Under the pieces are notes generated by a model. It saw nothing but the letters and a program-made list of their open reading frames with translations, had not been told where the DNA came from and did no database searches. Source: Nigrospora sphaerica (Eukaryota; Ascomycota; Sordariomycetes; Amphisphaeriales; Apiosporaceae). Taken from it: a stretch of DNA of 64,000 nucleotides. Position 1 is the first letter of the stretch. Each line of letters starts with the position of its first letter. The position numbers were made by a program, and so were the translations under genes. The stretch spans positions 558,001-622,000 of the forward strand of contig JAGVVL010000029.1 in assembly GCA_018287875.1 (NCBI GenBank). The letters run 5' to 3'. Shown piece by piece: positions 30,001-40,905 of the stretch.

Positions 30001-30006
30001 ATCCCT

Positions 30007-32304
30007 ATGAAAAAAAGATTATATTTTGTAGCTGGCTAGTTTTTTTTCATATTGGATTAGTATCTCCTGTGCTTGCTTTCGAAAATTTTGGGTCTGATGC
30101 GTCGGTTGCGTATCTCTCTATGATTTTTGGGATGGTGGATGGTACGTTACATGGCACAGGTACTCAAATTGTAGGGCAGTTATTTGGAATATTAAGTACT
30201 GTGCTTTTTGTTTTGCCGCCGCCTTGTGGACTTATACTACTTTTGTAGGGGTTTTGAATACGGCGGCTCAAGGACAGTTTTTAGGTCAAAAATGGTCTTC
30301 TATATGGATTCCAATCCGAGTTATTTTAGGATTTTGTTTATTAATTCCTAAAGGGGTGAGTGGTTATTCACTTATTCAAATTATCGTGATGTCTATTGTA
30401 TTAAAAGGGGTGGGGGCTGCAAACTTAGCATGGAAAACGACGCTTAATTATTTACAAATGGGTGGTACCATCGTTGAAACGATGACTTCACCAGATCATG
30501 CAGCTGCCTTAACTGAAAATGCAAGATTTGAAAAAGAGGCACACCATGCTTTGATAGAGGAAGCCGGAAAGGTATTACAAGCGCAAATCAGTATGATGAC
30601 TATTTATCATAGTTTAAGGCAAACAGATTATGCACTGCCTAATTTTTCTTCAGAGCTTGTGCATTACTTTTCAACACAAGCGAGTGATAATAAAGCCATT
30701 CCATTTCCTACGGTTTGGTCTAAAGGATTATGTGGAAGCATTCGTTGGGAATCAGTAGGCCCCTCAAGGCTTGTGAACAAGACACAAACTTATGATCTAC
30801 GACAAGTGGCAGTTGAGAGAATGGTGGTTGATTTATTACCGACTGCCCAGCGGGTTGCACAACGAATTATGTTGGCTTCTGAGACTGCTAATTCTGGTGC
30901 TCGTAACTCGCCAACGCCGATGGGGAGTCAATCATTTTTTCAAGCGCAAGAAAAATTCATACTCTTTAAAGCTGTGCAGAGTATGATAGGTATTCTTAAA
31001 GTCGAGTCTCGTCAGAAAAGCATTCAGCAGCAACAGGATTATTTGCAAAAAATGGAGCAAAACAAAAAAAGATGGAATCTACCGGCTGGTTAAATGCTGG
31101 GATATATTATTGGGAGCTCACGCAACTAAATAAGAAAAATAATGAGCTAAAAATTGATTGGTCTCATATAAGAAGAGCGGTGGAAGTCACATTAGGACCG
31201 ATAGAAGCCATAAAAAATAGATTACCTAAGACTACTCAGCGCGATAACTTGGAGCGATGTTTACAGGAAATGGAACCCTTCATTCAAGAAGAAAAGCAAA
31301 ATGTTAATCATTATTACCAATCTTTTTTGTTTGAAAATACAGAAAAAGAAAATAATACCCCAAATTATGTTAAAGATTGGTTGCTAGATCCCTTTCAAGC
31401 AAGTAATCGTTTTTTTCAAGAGCGTATGCAAAATGTGTTATATCAGCATAAAGATCCTATCTTAGCACTTTCCTTGATTGGAAAAGAATTACTAGAATCA
31501 GTAGAAAAAACATGGAAGCAAATTGCGGAGCATAAAATACAATTTCCTGGCATGGTGGCTCAGTACAAGGAAGGAGAAAATTGGATATCGGTCAACCGTA
31601 GTTTAGAAAGTGTAGTGGGTGAATTGATTAAATTTGTAGCTTTATTACCCATTCTAGTGACCTGGATGTTATTAAATTTCACATTGGGATCTGTTTTAGT
31701 TTACTACGTGCCACTTATTCCATTTTTATTATTTTTCTTTGGAGCGCTTACTTGGTTTGGATTAGTAATTACCGCGATGGTCGCTGCGCCTTTAGTAGCT
31801 ATCGGTTTGATGTCACCTGAAGGTCACGAAGTATTTGGGCAGGCAGAGCAAGCGACTCGCTTGTTAGCTAGCCTTTTTCTACGCCCACTGCTCATGGTAG
31901 TTGGGCTTATTTTAGGTACAATTTTTTGTACGGTTTCTTTTGAATTTTTTCATTATGGATACCGAATAATTATGGGGAATTTACCTCAATTTAATGGGGT
32001 ACTATCTGGCATTAGTCAAATTGCAATGACTACCATCTATACGACTGTGGCTATTAGTATTGTGACACGTTCTTTTGCACTAATTTATGAGCTGCCTTAT
32101 AAAGTATTTAGTTGGATTGGTTGGCAAACCGAAGGGCATAGTGAAGCGGAAGGTTTAAGCCAAGTAAGAGGTGGTATCGATCAATATGTAGGAGGTGTCG
32201 CGCAGCAAGTCAGTGGACAGGTAGTCAGACCAAGTTCCATGTCTCCAGAAGTTGCCGACTCTCAAGGCAACGGTTATCATGCTGTAATATCTAGAGAGTC
32301 TTAA
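30007..32304 (+). CDS. dotA: DotA, polytopic inner-membrane/secreted Dot/Icm protein, three frame breaks
   Basis: Reconstructed length about 766 residues (Legionella 1048). Signal peptide MKKKIIFCSWLVFFHIGLVS.. with cleavage near 'VLAFE', then 'FGMVDGTLHGTGTQIVGQLFG', 'GQFLGQKWSSIWIPIRVILGF' and 'LIPKGVSGYSLIQII', all close to DotA. Four or five membrane helices lie in the second half ('PLVAIGLMSPEGHEVFGQAEQ'). Breaks: seven A at 30010-30016 (eight expected), a single G at 30215 where GG is expected, and seven A at 31064-31070 (eight expected); each is one base short. The long periplasmic loop is reduced. Confidence 0.92.
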
Positions 32305-32421
32305 ATAGACTGAATGTTGCGTTAATGTTAATGAAAAGGCTTATGATTTTCTATAAAAAAATTGCAACATAAAAAACGTGCAAAATTTTTATAAACAGTT
32401 TAAAATGATCTTCTTTAGGAT

Positions 32422-32496
32422 GGGTGCTTAACTCAGCGGTAGAGTGTTGCTTTTACACGGCAAAAGTCGTAGGTTCGAATCCTACAGCACCCACCA
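32422..32496 (+). tRNA. tRNA-Val (TAC)
   Basis: 75 bases including encoded CCA (32494-32496). Acceptor GGGTGCT/AGCACCC, discriminator A, anticodon stem TTGCT/GGCAA around loop TTTACAC (TAC), T-arm GTAGGTTCGAATCCTAC. Confidence 0.93.
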
Positions 32497-32512
32497 CTAA
32501 AAACCCACAAAT

Positions 32513-32589
32513 GGAGTGGTAGTTCAGTTGGTTAGAATGCCGGCCTGTCACGCCGGAGGTCGCGGGTTCGAGTCCCGTCCGCTCCGCCA
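32513..32589 (+). tRNA. tRNA-Asp (GTC)
   Basis: 77 bases including encoded CCA (32587-32589). Acceptor GGAGTGG/CCGCTCC, discriminator G, anticodon loop CTGTCAC (GTC), T-arm CGCGGGTTCGAGTCCCG. It lies 16 bases after tRNA-Val and 19 bases before ppiD, so the three are probably cotranscribed. Confidence 0.93.
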
Positions 32590-32608
32590 ATAATAAGATA
32601 TTGACGAT

Positions 32609-34118
32609 ATGCTACAAAATCTGCGAGATTATTTTCCAAAATGGCTCATTGCTTTATTACTAGGCATGGTTGGTTTTTTAATGATTGCAGGTGGTTTTTA
32701 TGGTCCTTATGGACGCGGTTCTAAGTTAGCCCGCACCACGCTTGTACAAGTCAATAAAAAAGATTCGTCTTGCTGATGTAGAACGTATTTATCAACAAGT
32801 GCAATTGCAGCAAAATAATGAACCCAATCCTCCTGCATTGAGTATAAAAGAACAGTTAGAAATGCAGATGACTATTTTGCAAGAGCTAATAAATCAGGAG
32901 GTTTTGAAACAGCAAACAAAGATTGCAGGATACAGAACGCATCCAAAAGATTTACAAAATAAAATCAAAACTATTCCCGAGCTTCAAGTCAATGGACAGT
33001 TTTCTTCAGAACGGCTAACCGCTACGTTAGCAGCGAGTGGTTACAGTAAATCTAAGTTTTTTGAAGGATTTAGTGAACAATATCGTATTCAGCAGGTTTT
33101 GGAAGGCATATTGACAAGTAGTTTTGTTTTTTCTAAAGAAGTGAATCAACTCGTTCGTTTAGCAGAGCAGACACGTAGTTTTTCTTATTTGCAGATACCA
33201 GTCAATCGCTTTATTCCGAAGAATGATGTTATATCATCGGATGAGATTAAAGCTCACTATGATGCTAACCGCTCTCAATTCCGCATCCCTGAACGAGCTA
33301 GTGTTGAATATCTTTTATTTTCAAAAGAACAGCTTATCGATGCCCTGAAAAAGTTGGATGCTACGAATAAATCAGTGGAGTCATCCCCTGAACAGGCATT
33401 TCAAGCAGCAATACAATATTTAAATAGTACCTGTAAAGAGCAAGTAGAAGCGCTGTCTATATTGTCTGAAAAAATACAATTGCCCATTGAAAGTACACCC
33501 TTATTTGATCGAAAAGGTGGTCCTAGTGAAATAATGAGCCATCCTGAGGTTATTAAAATAGCTTTTGATTCTGCTATACGCCACTCCAAAAAAACAACAG
33601 TGGTGCAACTGGATGAAACGCATATCTTGTTAGTCAAGCCTAAAGATTACCAGCCATTACGTTTGCCCGCTTTAGAAGAAATAGAGCCTATAGTGCGTGA
33701 CAATTTATGCTTAGTTAAGGCAAAAGATAAGGCAAAACAGCATGGAGAAAATATAATCAGCGCATTGCAGAAAAAAGATAACGTATCTCCTGATATCCTT
33801 AAAGAGCTAAAATGGAAAAAGTTTGAGAATACTTCAAGAAAGAATACTGACATAGCAGCTAGGGTATTGGATACGGTTTTCAGTATGCCTTTCCAGGGAA
33901 CTCAGCCTAAATTTCAGGGTGTGATTTTAGAAAATGGTGATTATGGTATTATCCATTTACACAAAGTGAAGTACGGCCAGCTTAGTCAACTGGACAACGA
34001 AGAACGTGATTTATATCAAAGGATTTGTCAGTTTCAGCTGCAAGAGATGGATCATCGACAATATCTGACAGCTAAGAAAAGCGCGATAAAAATAGTCTTC
34101 CACCCCTCCTCTAAATAG
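32609..34118 (+). CDS. ppiD: PpiD-like periplasmic chaperone lacking a recognisable parvulin domain; one frame break
   Basis: Membrane-anchored SurA-like chaperone next to the Sec translocon. ATG 32609 starts a short cytoplasmic end and one membrane helix (about residues 14-33), then 'TTLVQVN'. The frame shifts in a run of six A (32756-32761), which needs two more or one fewer. Then come the SurA_N-type segments 'QEQLEMQMTILQELINQEVLKQQ' region, 'LQVNGQFSSERLTATLAASGYS' and 'SSDEIKAHYDANRSQFRIP'. Total is about 503 residues, against 623 in E. coli. The parvulin motif GGDLGW is absent; a Lys/Gln-rich helical stretch takes its place. surA follows 4 bases later. Confidence 0.82.
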
Positions 34119-34122
34119 ATTT

Positions 34123-35477
34123 ATGAGACGCTTTTTTAATACTTTGTCAGTATTGTCACTCAGTATTTCTCTTATTCATCTCCCTATTTATGCCGACCAA
34201 GTTATTAATCGTATCTTGCTAACCGTCAATGGAGTTGCGATTACTGAGCATGAGATTAATGAAAGATGTGCGATGAGCAATCATGCTGAGGTTGAAAAAA
34301 GCGGACCTCCCGCGCTAATGCGGTAAATTCTTTGATAATAGAAGAATTGATTTTTCAAACCGCTCAAAAAAATGGTTTGAATATTAATGATCCAGCACTC
34401 AATCAACAAGCAGCGCAGCTTATCCAAACAGGAGCAGTGCCTAAGGAATTGGTTAAAAGCCCTCAAAAGCTTAAAAAGCAAATTATAGTTGCTTCCTTTA
34501 TGCAAGCATCAGCCTCTAATTTGCCCGTAGAGATAACGGAAGAGGAGATTGAAGAGCAAATACAAGAGGGGTTACTTGAAAAGGCAGTGACTATACCGCC
34601 TGTGCGTTATTATTTAGAGGTGTTACGTATTCCTACGCTCTCGCCTAAAACAAGTTGTTGGCATCGTTTATACTGTAGTATTAAACGCTTATGTCCTTTC
34701 TTTTTTGGTAAACAAGCAAGCTTACAAAAGAGTGAGGGGACCAAAAGTCAGACCTTAGATCAAGTCATAAAACAGGCTAAACAAGGTGTGCCGTTTAATC
34801 AGATAGCTAAAGCATATCCCCGATCGAAAACCTTTGAAAAATGGTACACTTTCGATCAATTGCCTAATGGTTATGATAAGCAAAATTTACTTACTTTATC
34901 AGCTGGTTCTGTCGCTGGTCCTTTTGAAGTAAAGGGCGAAACTCATTTAGTGCACTTGAAAAAAACAGAAGGTCTTTCTATCGTTAAAGCACGGCACCTT
35001 TTATTAAAATTCAGAGACGGACGCGATGAAGAGGTTATGAAGGCTCAATTAGAAGATATTAGGCAAATGTGTCTAGCAGGTAAAGCCTCATTTACTGATC
35101 AAGTACGCCAACACTCAGAAGAGGTAGAAACTATCTTTAGTGGAGGGGATTTAGGTTGGATTTTTCCTCATTCTACCTCTCAAGCGATGGAAGAAGCCTT
35201 AGCCTCATTAAATTCAGGTCAAATTACTAAACCTTTTAGAGGAGAATTAGGCTTTCATATAGCACAGGTAGTCGATAGGCAATTGCTGACTCAAGATAAC
35301 CCCTTGTGGAAAAAATATATCGCTAAAAAAATATTAGAACAGAAGAAGCAAGTACAGATGATACAAAGAATGTATAGCGAATTATATGATTCGGCTTGTA
35401 TTGAATGGATCGATTCTGAGCTAAAAGCTTTAGCACCTGAAATAAAGCGCGCCATTAGCATAAATCAGCAAGATTAG
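34123..35477 (+). CDS. surA: SurA-like peptidyl-prolyl isomerase/chaperone, one frame break
   Basis: Periplasmic chaperone for outer-membrane proteins. Signal peptide (MRRFFNTLSVLSLSISLIHL..) followed by 'NRILLTVNGVAITEHEINER', the usual SurA start. The frame breaks in six A (34295-34300); seven give '..VEKKRTSRANAVNSLIIEEL..'. One parvulin domain is present ('VKARHLLLKF', 'FSGGDLGWIFP', 'PFRGELGFHIAQVVDR'); the first (inactive) parvulin repeat is degenerate and holds a Cys-rich insert (about residues 180-200). Reconstructed length about 451 residues. Confidence 0.87.
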
Positions 35478-35568
35478 CTATTTGTAAGTTCTACGGTAGC
35501 TAAGCAAAAGGAATACACTATACTACTATAATCCTCTTGGGATTTCTTAGTTTTATTGGTTACACCTT

Positions 35569-38500
35569 ATGCCTACCCCGCTTACTGAACTTACCACAGC
35601 CAACCTTCGTCTATTAGATCCAGGCCATAAATCCCGATACACTGCACAGGAAGCATCTTCAAATCAAGATGAAGATGCTGACCATTTATTGTCTCCAGAG
35701 GCCATTCGAACAGATGCAGAGCCTTCGGGGCCCGCAGCTTATAAATATGTAGAAGAGGAATACTCTTTGGTTTTGAATAGTAGTGTACAGAGTAAGACGA
35801 GCTCTGTGACTGATTTTTATCATCCTTTGGACGGCGAACCTGATGATATTAGCGCGGTTTTTGTGCCGCGAACTGCCGAAAATATAAGGGAATTATCTCT
35901 CTCTTTATCTGAAGAGGCTGCTAAGTGGCGTGAGCAAGAAAAATAAGAAAAGCAGCGCCAGTGCAAGTAGAACAAAACAAGCGTTACGATGAAGCCGTTA
36001 TAGAATTTATATCTAACGGTTTACAATCTGGCAGAAAATTATTCGACTCTCTAGGCATGCCCCTAAAAGACTTAATAAACTTAAAAGAACGAGGAGAGGT
36101 CTTATTAGATCAATATAGTTATCTTTTAGAGGAGAAAACAACACACACTATACAAGAACAAGCAATTACAAGGCTTGAAAGCGTGCGATCAAACCATCAA
36201 TCAATTAGTATTAATTTAGATGAGTTAAAAGAAAAAGCATTAATTTTACAAGAAGAAGTGGAGAGTAAAGAGGTCAGTCCTTCATTGAAAAAAGAAATAT
36301 ATTTTTTATTAAAAAGTATACAAGAAGCGCATAAAGACAGACAAAGGATACTCGGTGACGCAGAGGATATATGCCGTCCTTTGCCTTCTAAAAATAAGTA
36401 TAATCGAGAACTATTAAGAGACTTGAAATCCTCTATGGATCAATCTCTAAGTCAATTAGAAGGATTCGAAAAAGGGTGCTCGGTTTATTAGAGACCTATG
36501 GTTATCGTTTTCCAAAGCTTTTAGCAGATAAAAGCTATACAGCTTTCTCTAAGGCAGAGGAAAAGAAGGTAGAAAAAGTGTGGCCTACGTTTAACAAAGC
36601 GATTATGGCTTGTGATGGAGTGTGTGACGATCTCAAACAAATACGAAAAGAAAAATTTGAATTAGAAACAAAGAGTATCAATAAAGATGTTAACCCCTCT
36701 TTGAAAGAAACAGTATGCAATCTATTGAAAATAGTACAAGAAAAGCATGAAAATAGGCAAAAGCTAATTACTCAAGCAGAAGAGAAATGTAAGAGTTTAG
36801 GCTCTCAGTTCGATTATGCAAGAAACGTTCAAAGAAAATTAGAGGGATCTATAAAAACACTGGAAACATTAGATAAAGACATCATTAAATTTTTAACAGG
36901 ACGATACCTTTACTTTTTATTCGAAAGATTCGAAAAACAACTGTTACTGAGCTTTACTGTGAGGAAAATAAGCCAGTATGGGATGCGTTAGGCAAACTTA
37001 CAACAATAGCGCAAGCGCATGAAGGGATAGTTAAACAAATAGAGAACTTAAAAAGCCAAGCAGAGGCTGTAGACCACGAAAGTATAGCCCCAGAATCAAT
37101 TACATTCTCCTTAATAAATGAAGCGATTGCACTTTTACAAACCATCCATCCATTACATTATCGAAATACTCTGATTGAGACTCAAAAAGCATGTTACCTT
37201 TGGTTTAGTGAAGAAGCATATAAAACTAAAAAAGCAGCTTATCAGGCTAAAACAAAAGGAATAAAAAATTCTGATCAAATATTTGATTTACGCTTTGGTT
37301 TGGAAGAATTATTAGATCAAGAAGTCATAGGGATAGTAGACGCACTTGAAGAGATCAATAGCCCAATAAAATATGGGAAGTACTTTACAAATAAAGCGCT
37401 CAATGAGTCACTAGCCGGTCCCTATATGCCTTTTGTGCTACGAGAGGCCCGTCACATTTTAGTATCCCTAGAAACTAGGGAGCCTGATACAGAAAAAAGG
37501 AAGGATGAAATAGCTAACGTAAATAAGATATTAACTGCATTTATTGCATTTTTCCCATTTCAAGATACATTGAAATCATACTCTCAAGCCGTAGAATCAC
37601 AGTGGGAAGAGGTGCAAGATTTGAAAGATACTACACAGTTAGATGTTTTCAAAAATTGGGCAATAGCTTTAGATGTTTTGCTTGATAAAGAAGATGAATT
37701 AGGCGCTTTTATATTTAGAGACTTTTTATATTTTACTGAATATTATACCGATCAAAAGGAACGGCTTGATAAAAAAGGCAAGCCACTCACTCTAAAAGGA
37801 GCGTTAGATAGATTAGTCTTCCAAGAACACCAGCGCCCAAGAGATGAACGTTTACTAGAAAGAGATTCAGTTTATAAACCATTAACTAGAATTCAAGAAA
37901 TCCTTGCTGGTAAAAGAAAGCTGGACAGTCTCACACACCCTTCTTCTACCAAAACAGCTAACTCACAACCTCCGGCTTATAGCACCATCATGTCAGAAGA
38001 TTCTGAAAACTCTATATTAGAAGATTTTGGCAGTCCCAAAGAAAAATTAGTGAAGCTATTTATAATACCTACCTTAATGCAAACATTTGTCGACTATGTC
38101 AAGCGTGGTATGAGTGACCCAAACTTTGTACCTAAACAAAAATGGCTTCGAAAATTTTGGAATCAATTTTTGCAATTTCTGAAGAATTTGGTTAATAAAA
38201 CCGGTATTGAAAATGCTATGCGGGTAATAGATAAATCTTTTGAAGAACCTGGTTTAAAAAGCCTGTGTGATGATCCTGTTACTAGGGAGCGTATGAGAAC
38301 CCAATTGACCTCTATGAGTACAATTGCGGCGCACAGCACGCTGTCCTCAAGACATGTCCATGATAATAGCAATCAAAGTATGGATGCTTTAGGTATACAG
38401 CATGTAAAGCGACAGGGTACTGATCACTATCCTCATGCTGACTTATCACTTCCCGATAGGGAAGTTAGCCATTCGATTGCAGCTTCTAGTAGTCATGGCC

Positions 38501-38871
38501 AAGCATACATGAAGAGCTTAGCAGAAGTTTTGGCGGATATAGGAAATTTTAGCAACTCTGATGCGCTAAGTGTTTCAAAAGTAAGTAAGCACGGCGAAAA
38601 AATCCTTTCGCAGAAAGCTAGTATATCGACCAGTACGATACTTTCTACAGAGTGCAAAAATAGTACGAACGAGGGCTATATGGCTAACCTTGACAATCAA
38701 AGCATAAAAAGTGATGGTAGTAATCCTCATACATTCTTTATGTCCCGTGTAAATCAGAATACAGATAAAAACACCTTTGTGGCAGGAGAAGCGCACAGGC
38801 AAATCAAAGGAAAAGAATCTGACTTTAATGATCTCTTCACGCCAGAAAATCTAGTGTTTGCTCATAACTAA
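35569..38871 (+). CDS. Large orphan protein (about 1101 residues) with repeated helical modules; three frame breaks
   Basis: No family recognised. Frame breaks at five A (35939-35943), three G (36474-36476) and five A (36933-36937); one extra base at each restores one long frame. Residues about 130-560 contain three diverged helical modules of about 150 residues. Two share 'SPSLKKEIYFLLKSIQEAHK' / 'NPSLKETVCNLLKIVQEKHE' followed by 'RQ'; the third has 'NEAIALLQTIHPLHYRN'. A PPxY motif (PPAY, 37969-37980) lies in a Ser/Pro linker. The C-terminal 180 residues are Ser/His/Asn-rich and look disordered. No signal peptide. Candidate translocated protein by size and composition only. Confidence 0.68.
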
Positions 38872-39092
38872 GAAGTCACTTGATTGTCGCTAGGCCTACA
38901 TCCCGCACATAGTGTGCAGGTAGTAGGCCTAGCTTGTCTATAGGGTGTATGCTTTCCTATTAATACACCATACGAACTATATAACCAGGCAAAAATCTTT
39001 GGAAACAAAAGGCTTATGATATATAGCACACTGCTTATTAAAGCACTGGTAATGAGTAAGGCTTCTATTATGCGATATAAGGTTACCACCAT
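38868..39092 (-). CDS. FeoB-associated Cys-rich small membrane protein
   Basis: 74 codons starting at ATG 39092 inside the last codons of feoB (10-base overlap), so translation is probably coupled. One or two N-terminal hydrophobic helices (about residues 5-45), then a basic stretch and a cysteine motif C-x2-C-x2-C ('TCTLCAGC') near the end. This is the layout of the small Cys-rich proteins found after feoB in many Gram-negative bacteria (FeoB-associated Cys-rich membrane protein type), thought to help ferrous iron uptake. Its stop overlaps the convergent orphan gene by 4 bases. Confidence 0.6.
   Translation of the reverse strand: MVVTLYRIIEALLITSALISSVLYIISLLFPKIFAWLYSSYGVLIGKHTPYRQARPTTCTLCAGCRPSDNQVTS
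38889..38933. repeat. Large near-perfect palindrome/hairpin at the convergent gene end
   Basis: Outer arms GCTAGGCCTAC (38889-38899) and GTAGGCCTAGC (38923-38933) are exact complements. An inner stem GCACA/TGTGC with loop TAG (905-917 of the same kb) adds to the structure. No T run follows on either strand, so a classical terminator is uncertain; it may act as a two-way hairpin between convergent transcripts. On the minus strand it encodes the Cys motif of the small Feo protein. Confidence 0.8.
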
Positions 39093-40903
39093 AAGCAAGC
39101 GAGTTGGTATGTTATAAAGGACATTATATAGGCTAAACTGAAAAGATAGGAAGTTGCAATCATCATATGACGGACTGAACCTGTTTCTTGCTGAATCACA
39201 GTTAAGGTAGATAAACACTGTGGTGCAAAGACATACCAAGCTAATAAAGATAAAGCCGTTGGAATGGACCATTGGTTCGCAATTACTGTCCTTAAAGACG
39301 TAGTGTGCTCTGATAAAGCATAAACCGTGCTAAGCGATGAGATAGCGACTTCCCGTGCCATCAATCCTGGAATCAATGCAATACAGATTTGCCAATGAAA
39401 GCCAAGCGGTTTAAATAAGAGAGATAAATAACGCCCTGCATAGCCTGCAGCGCTATAATAAATAGGAGGATGGATTGCATCAGCTGGGGGAAAAGGAAAA
39501 CGACATAAAGCCCATAAGATGATATTTAATGCTAGGATACTACCGCCTACTCGTGAAAAGAATAACTGTGTTTTTTCCCAGAGCAAAAGCAGTATGTCTT
39601 GTAACTTAGGAAGTTGATAGTTTGGTAATTCCATTAATAAGATAGGTTCTACGGGTTGCTTTTCTATAGTTTTCATTATCCATGCGACCCCTAATGCACT
39701 AAAAAGCCCTATTATATACAATGCTAATAACACCAGTCCTTGTAAGTTTATTAACCCATAAAAAATAGAGTGACTGGGAAGGAGTGCTGAAATAAGCAAT
39801 ACATAAATTGGTAAACGCGCTGAACAAGTGACCAATGGCAAAATAAGAATCGTAATAAGTCGGTCTCTTGGGTGTTGTATGCTGCGAGTTGCCATAATAC
39901 TTGGAATAGTACAGGCGAAACTTGAAAGCAAAGGGATAACGGCTCTTCCTGTTAATCCTACTTTATAAAGTAGAGGGTCAAGTAAAAAAACAGCTCGAGG
40001 CAAATACCCAGATTCTTCTAAAATAAAGATAAAAGTAAAAAGCAAAAGAATTTGCGGAAGAAATGCGCAGATAGTCCCGATGCCTCCAAAGATACTATCT
40101 TGAACTAAACTAGATAGGGCACTATGCGAAGGTAAAGGATACGTCATCCATTCACCGATAAAGGTTATACTATTTTCAATATATGCTTTAAGTGGTTCTG
40201 CCCATATAAAGATCATTTGAGACATTAATGCCATCAATAATATAAAAACAATAGGGCCGATGATAGGATGTAGTACCCATTGATCTATCTGATCATCGAG
40301 TGTAACAGTAGAGTGTGTAGAAGAGGAGAGAACGGATTGAGCAAGGGCTTTAGTGGACGCGACAGCATGCGGTAATGGAAGAGATACAGGTAGTGGTTGT
40401 TCTGAAAGCCACTCTAAAAACAAGGTGACTCCTTCTTTCGTTTTTACATTAGTCGGTAGTACCGTAAGCCCTAACTGTTTGCTTAGTCGTGCTATATCGA
40501 TATGTAGGCCGTATTGATTGGCTTGTTGCATGCGGTTTATTAAGACAACTATGGGTTTTCCTAATGCTTGTATTTGTAACACTAAAGGCAGATGGAGCGA
40601 TAACTTAGTGGCGTCAATTACACACACTAGTAAATCAATAGAGTTGTGATTTTCTTTTAAAAAATGATGAGTAATGGCTTCATCTGGACTAATAGGCTGA
40701 CCACTATAAATGCCTGGCAAATCTGTAATTTGTATAGAGCGATGAGAAGCCAAGGTAAAAGTACCGACTTTATAATTGACGGTCACGCCTCCGTAATTCG
40801 CTACTTTTTGTCGGTAGCCTGTTAAGGTATTAAAAAAGCTTGTTTTCCCTGAGTTAGGTTGACCAATAAGTGCTAAATGTAAAGGTTTATGATAAGTCCG
40901 CAT
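39083..40903 (-). CDS. feoB: FeoB, ferrous iron transporter, short form
   Basis: GTPase-linked Fe(II) permease of the inner membrane. 606 residues, against about 770 in E. coli; the helical GDI domain after the G domain is much reduced. G1 'GQPNSGKT' (residues 14-21), G2 'GGVTV', G3 'DLPGIYS'. The G4 position reads 'NRMQ' where NxxD is expected, so the guanine-specifying Asp is replaced. Membrane core motifs: 'SFACTIPSIMATR', 'PLVTCSARLPIYVLL', 'PGLMAREVAISSLSTVYAL'. It follows feoA after 2 bases and is intact. Confidence 0.93.
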   Translation of the reverse strand: MRTYHKPLHLALIGQPNSGKTSFFNTLTGYRQKVANYGGVTVNYKVGTFTLASHRSIQITDLPGIYSGQPISPDEAITHHFLKENHNSIDLLVCVIDATKLSLHLPLVLQIQALGKPIVVLINRMQQANQYGLHIDIARLSKQLGLTVLPTNVKTKEGVTLFLEWLSEQPLPVSLPLPHAVASTKALAQSVLSSSTHSTVTLDDQIDQWVLHPIIGPIVFILLMALMSQMIFIWAEPLKAYIENSITFIGEWMTYPLPSHSALSSLVQDSIFGGIGTICAFLPQILLLFTFIFILEESGYLPRAVFLLDPLLYKVGLTGRAVIPLLSSFACTIPSIMATRSIQHPRDRLITILILPLVTCSARLPIYVLLISALLPSHSIFYGLINLQGLVLLALYIIGLFSALGVAWIMKTIEKQPVEPILLMELPNYQLPKLQDILLLLWEKTQLFFSRVGGSILALNIILWALCRFPFPPADAIHPPIYYSAAGYAGRYLSLLFKPLGFHWQICIALIPGLMAREVAISSLSTVYALSEHTTSLRTVIANQWSIPTALSLLAWYVFAPQCLSTLTVIQQETGSVRHMMIATSYLFSLAYIMSFITYQLACLWW

Positions 40904-40905
40904 AA

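Noticed and set aside
38941..39082. Frame-shifted extension of feoB
   Set aside because: FeoB ends naturally with its last helix and TAA at 39083; the downstream frame has its own ATG and the Cys motif of a separate small protein.
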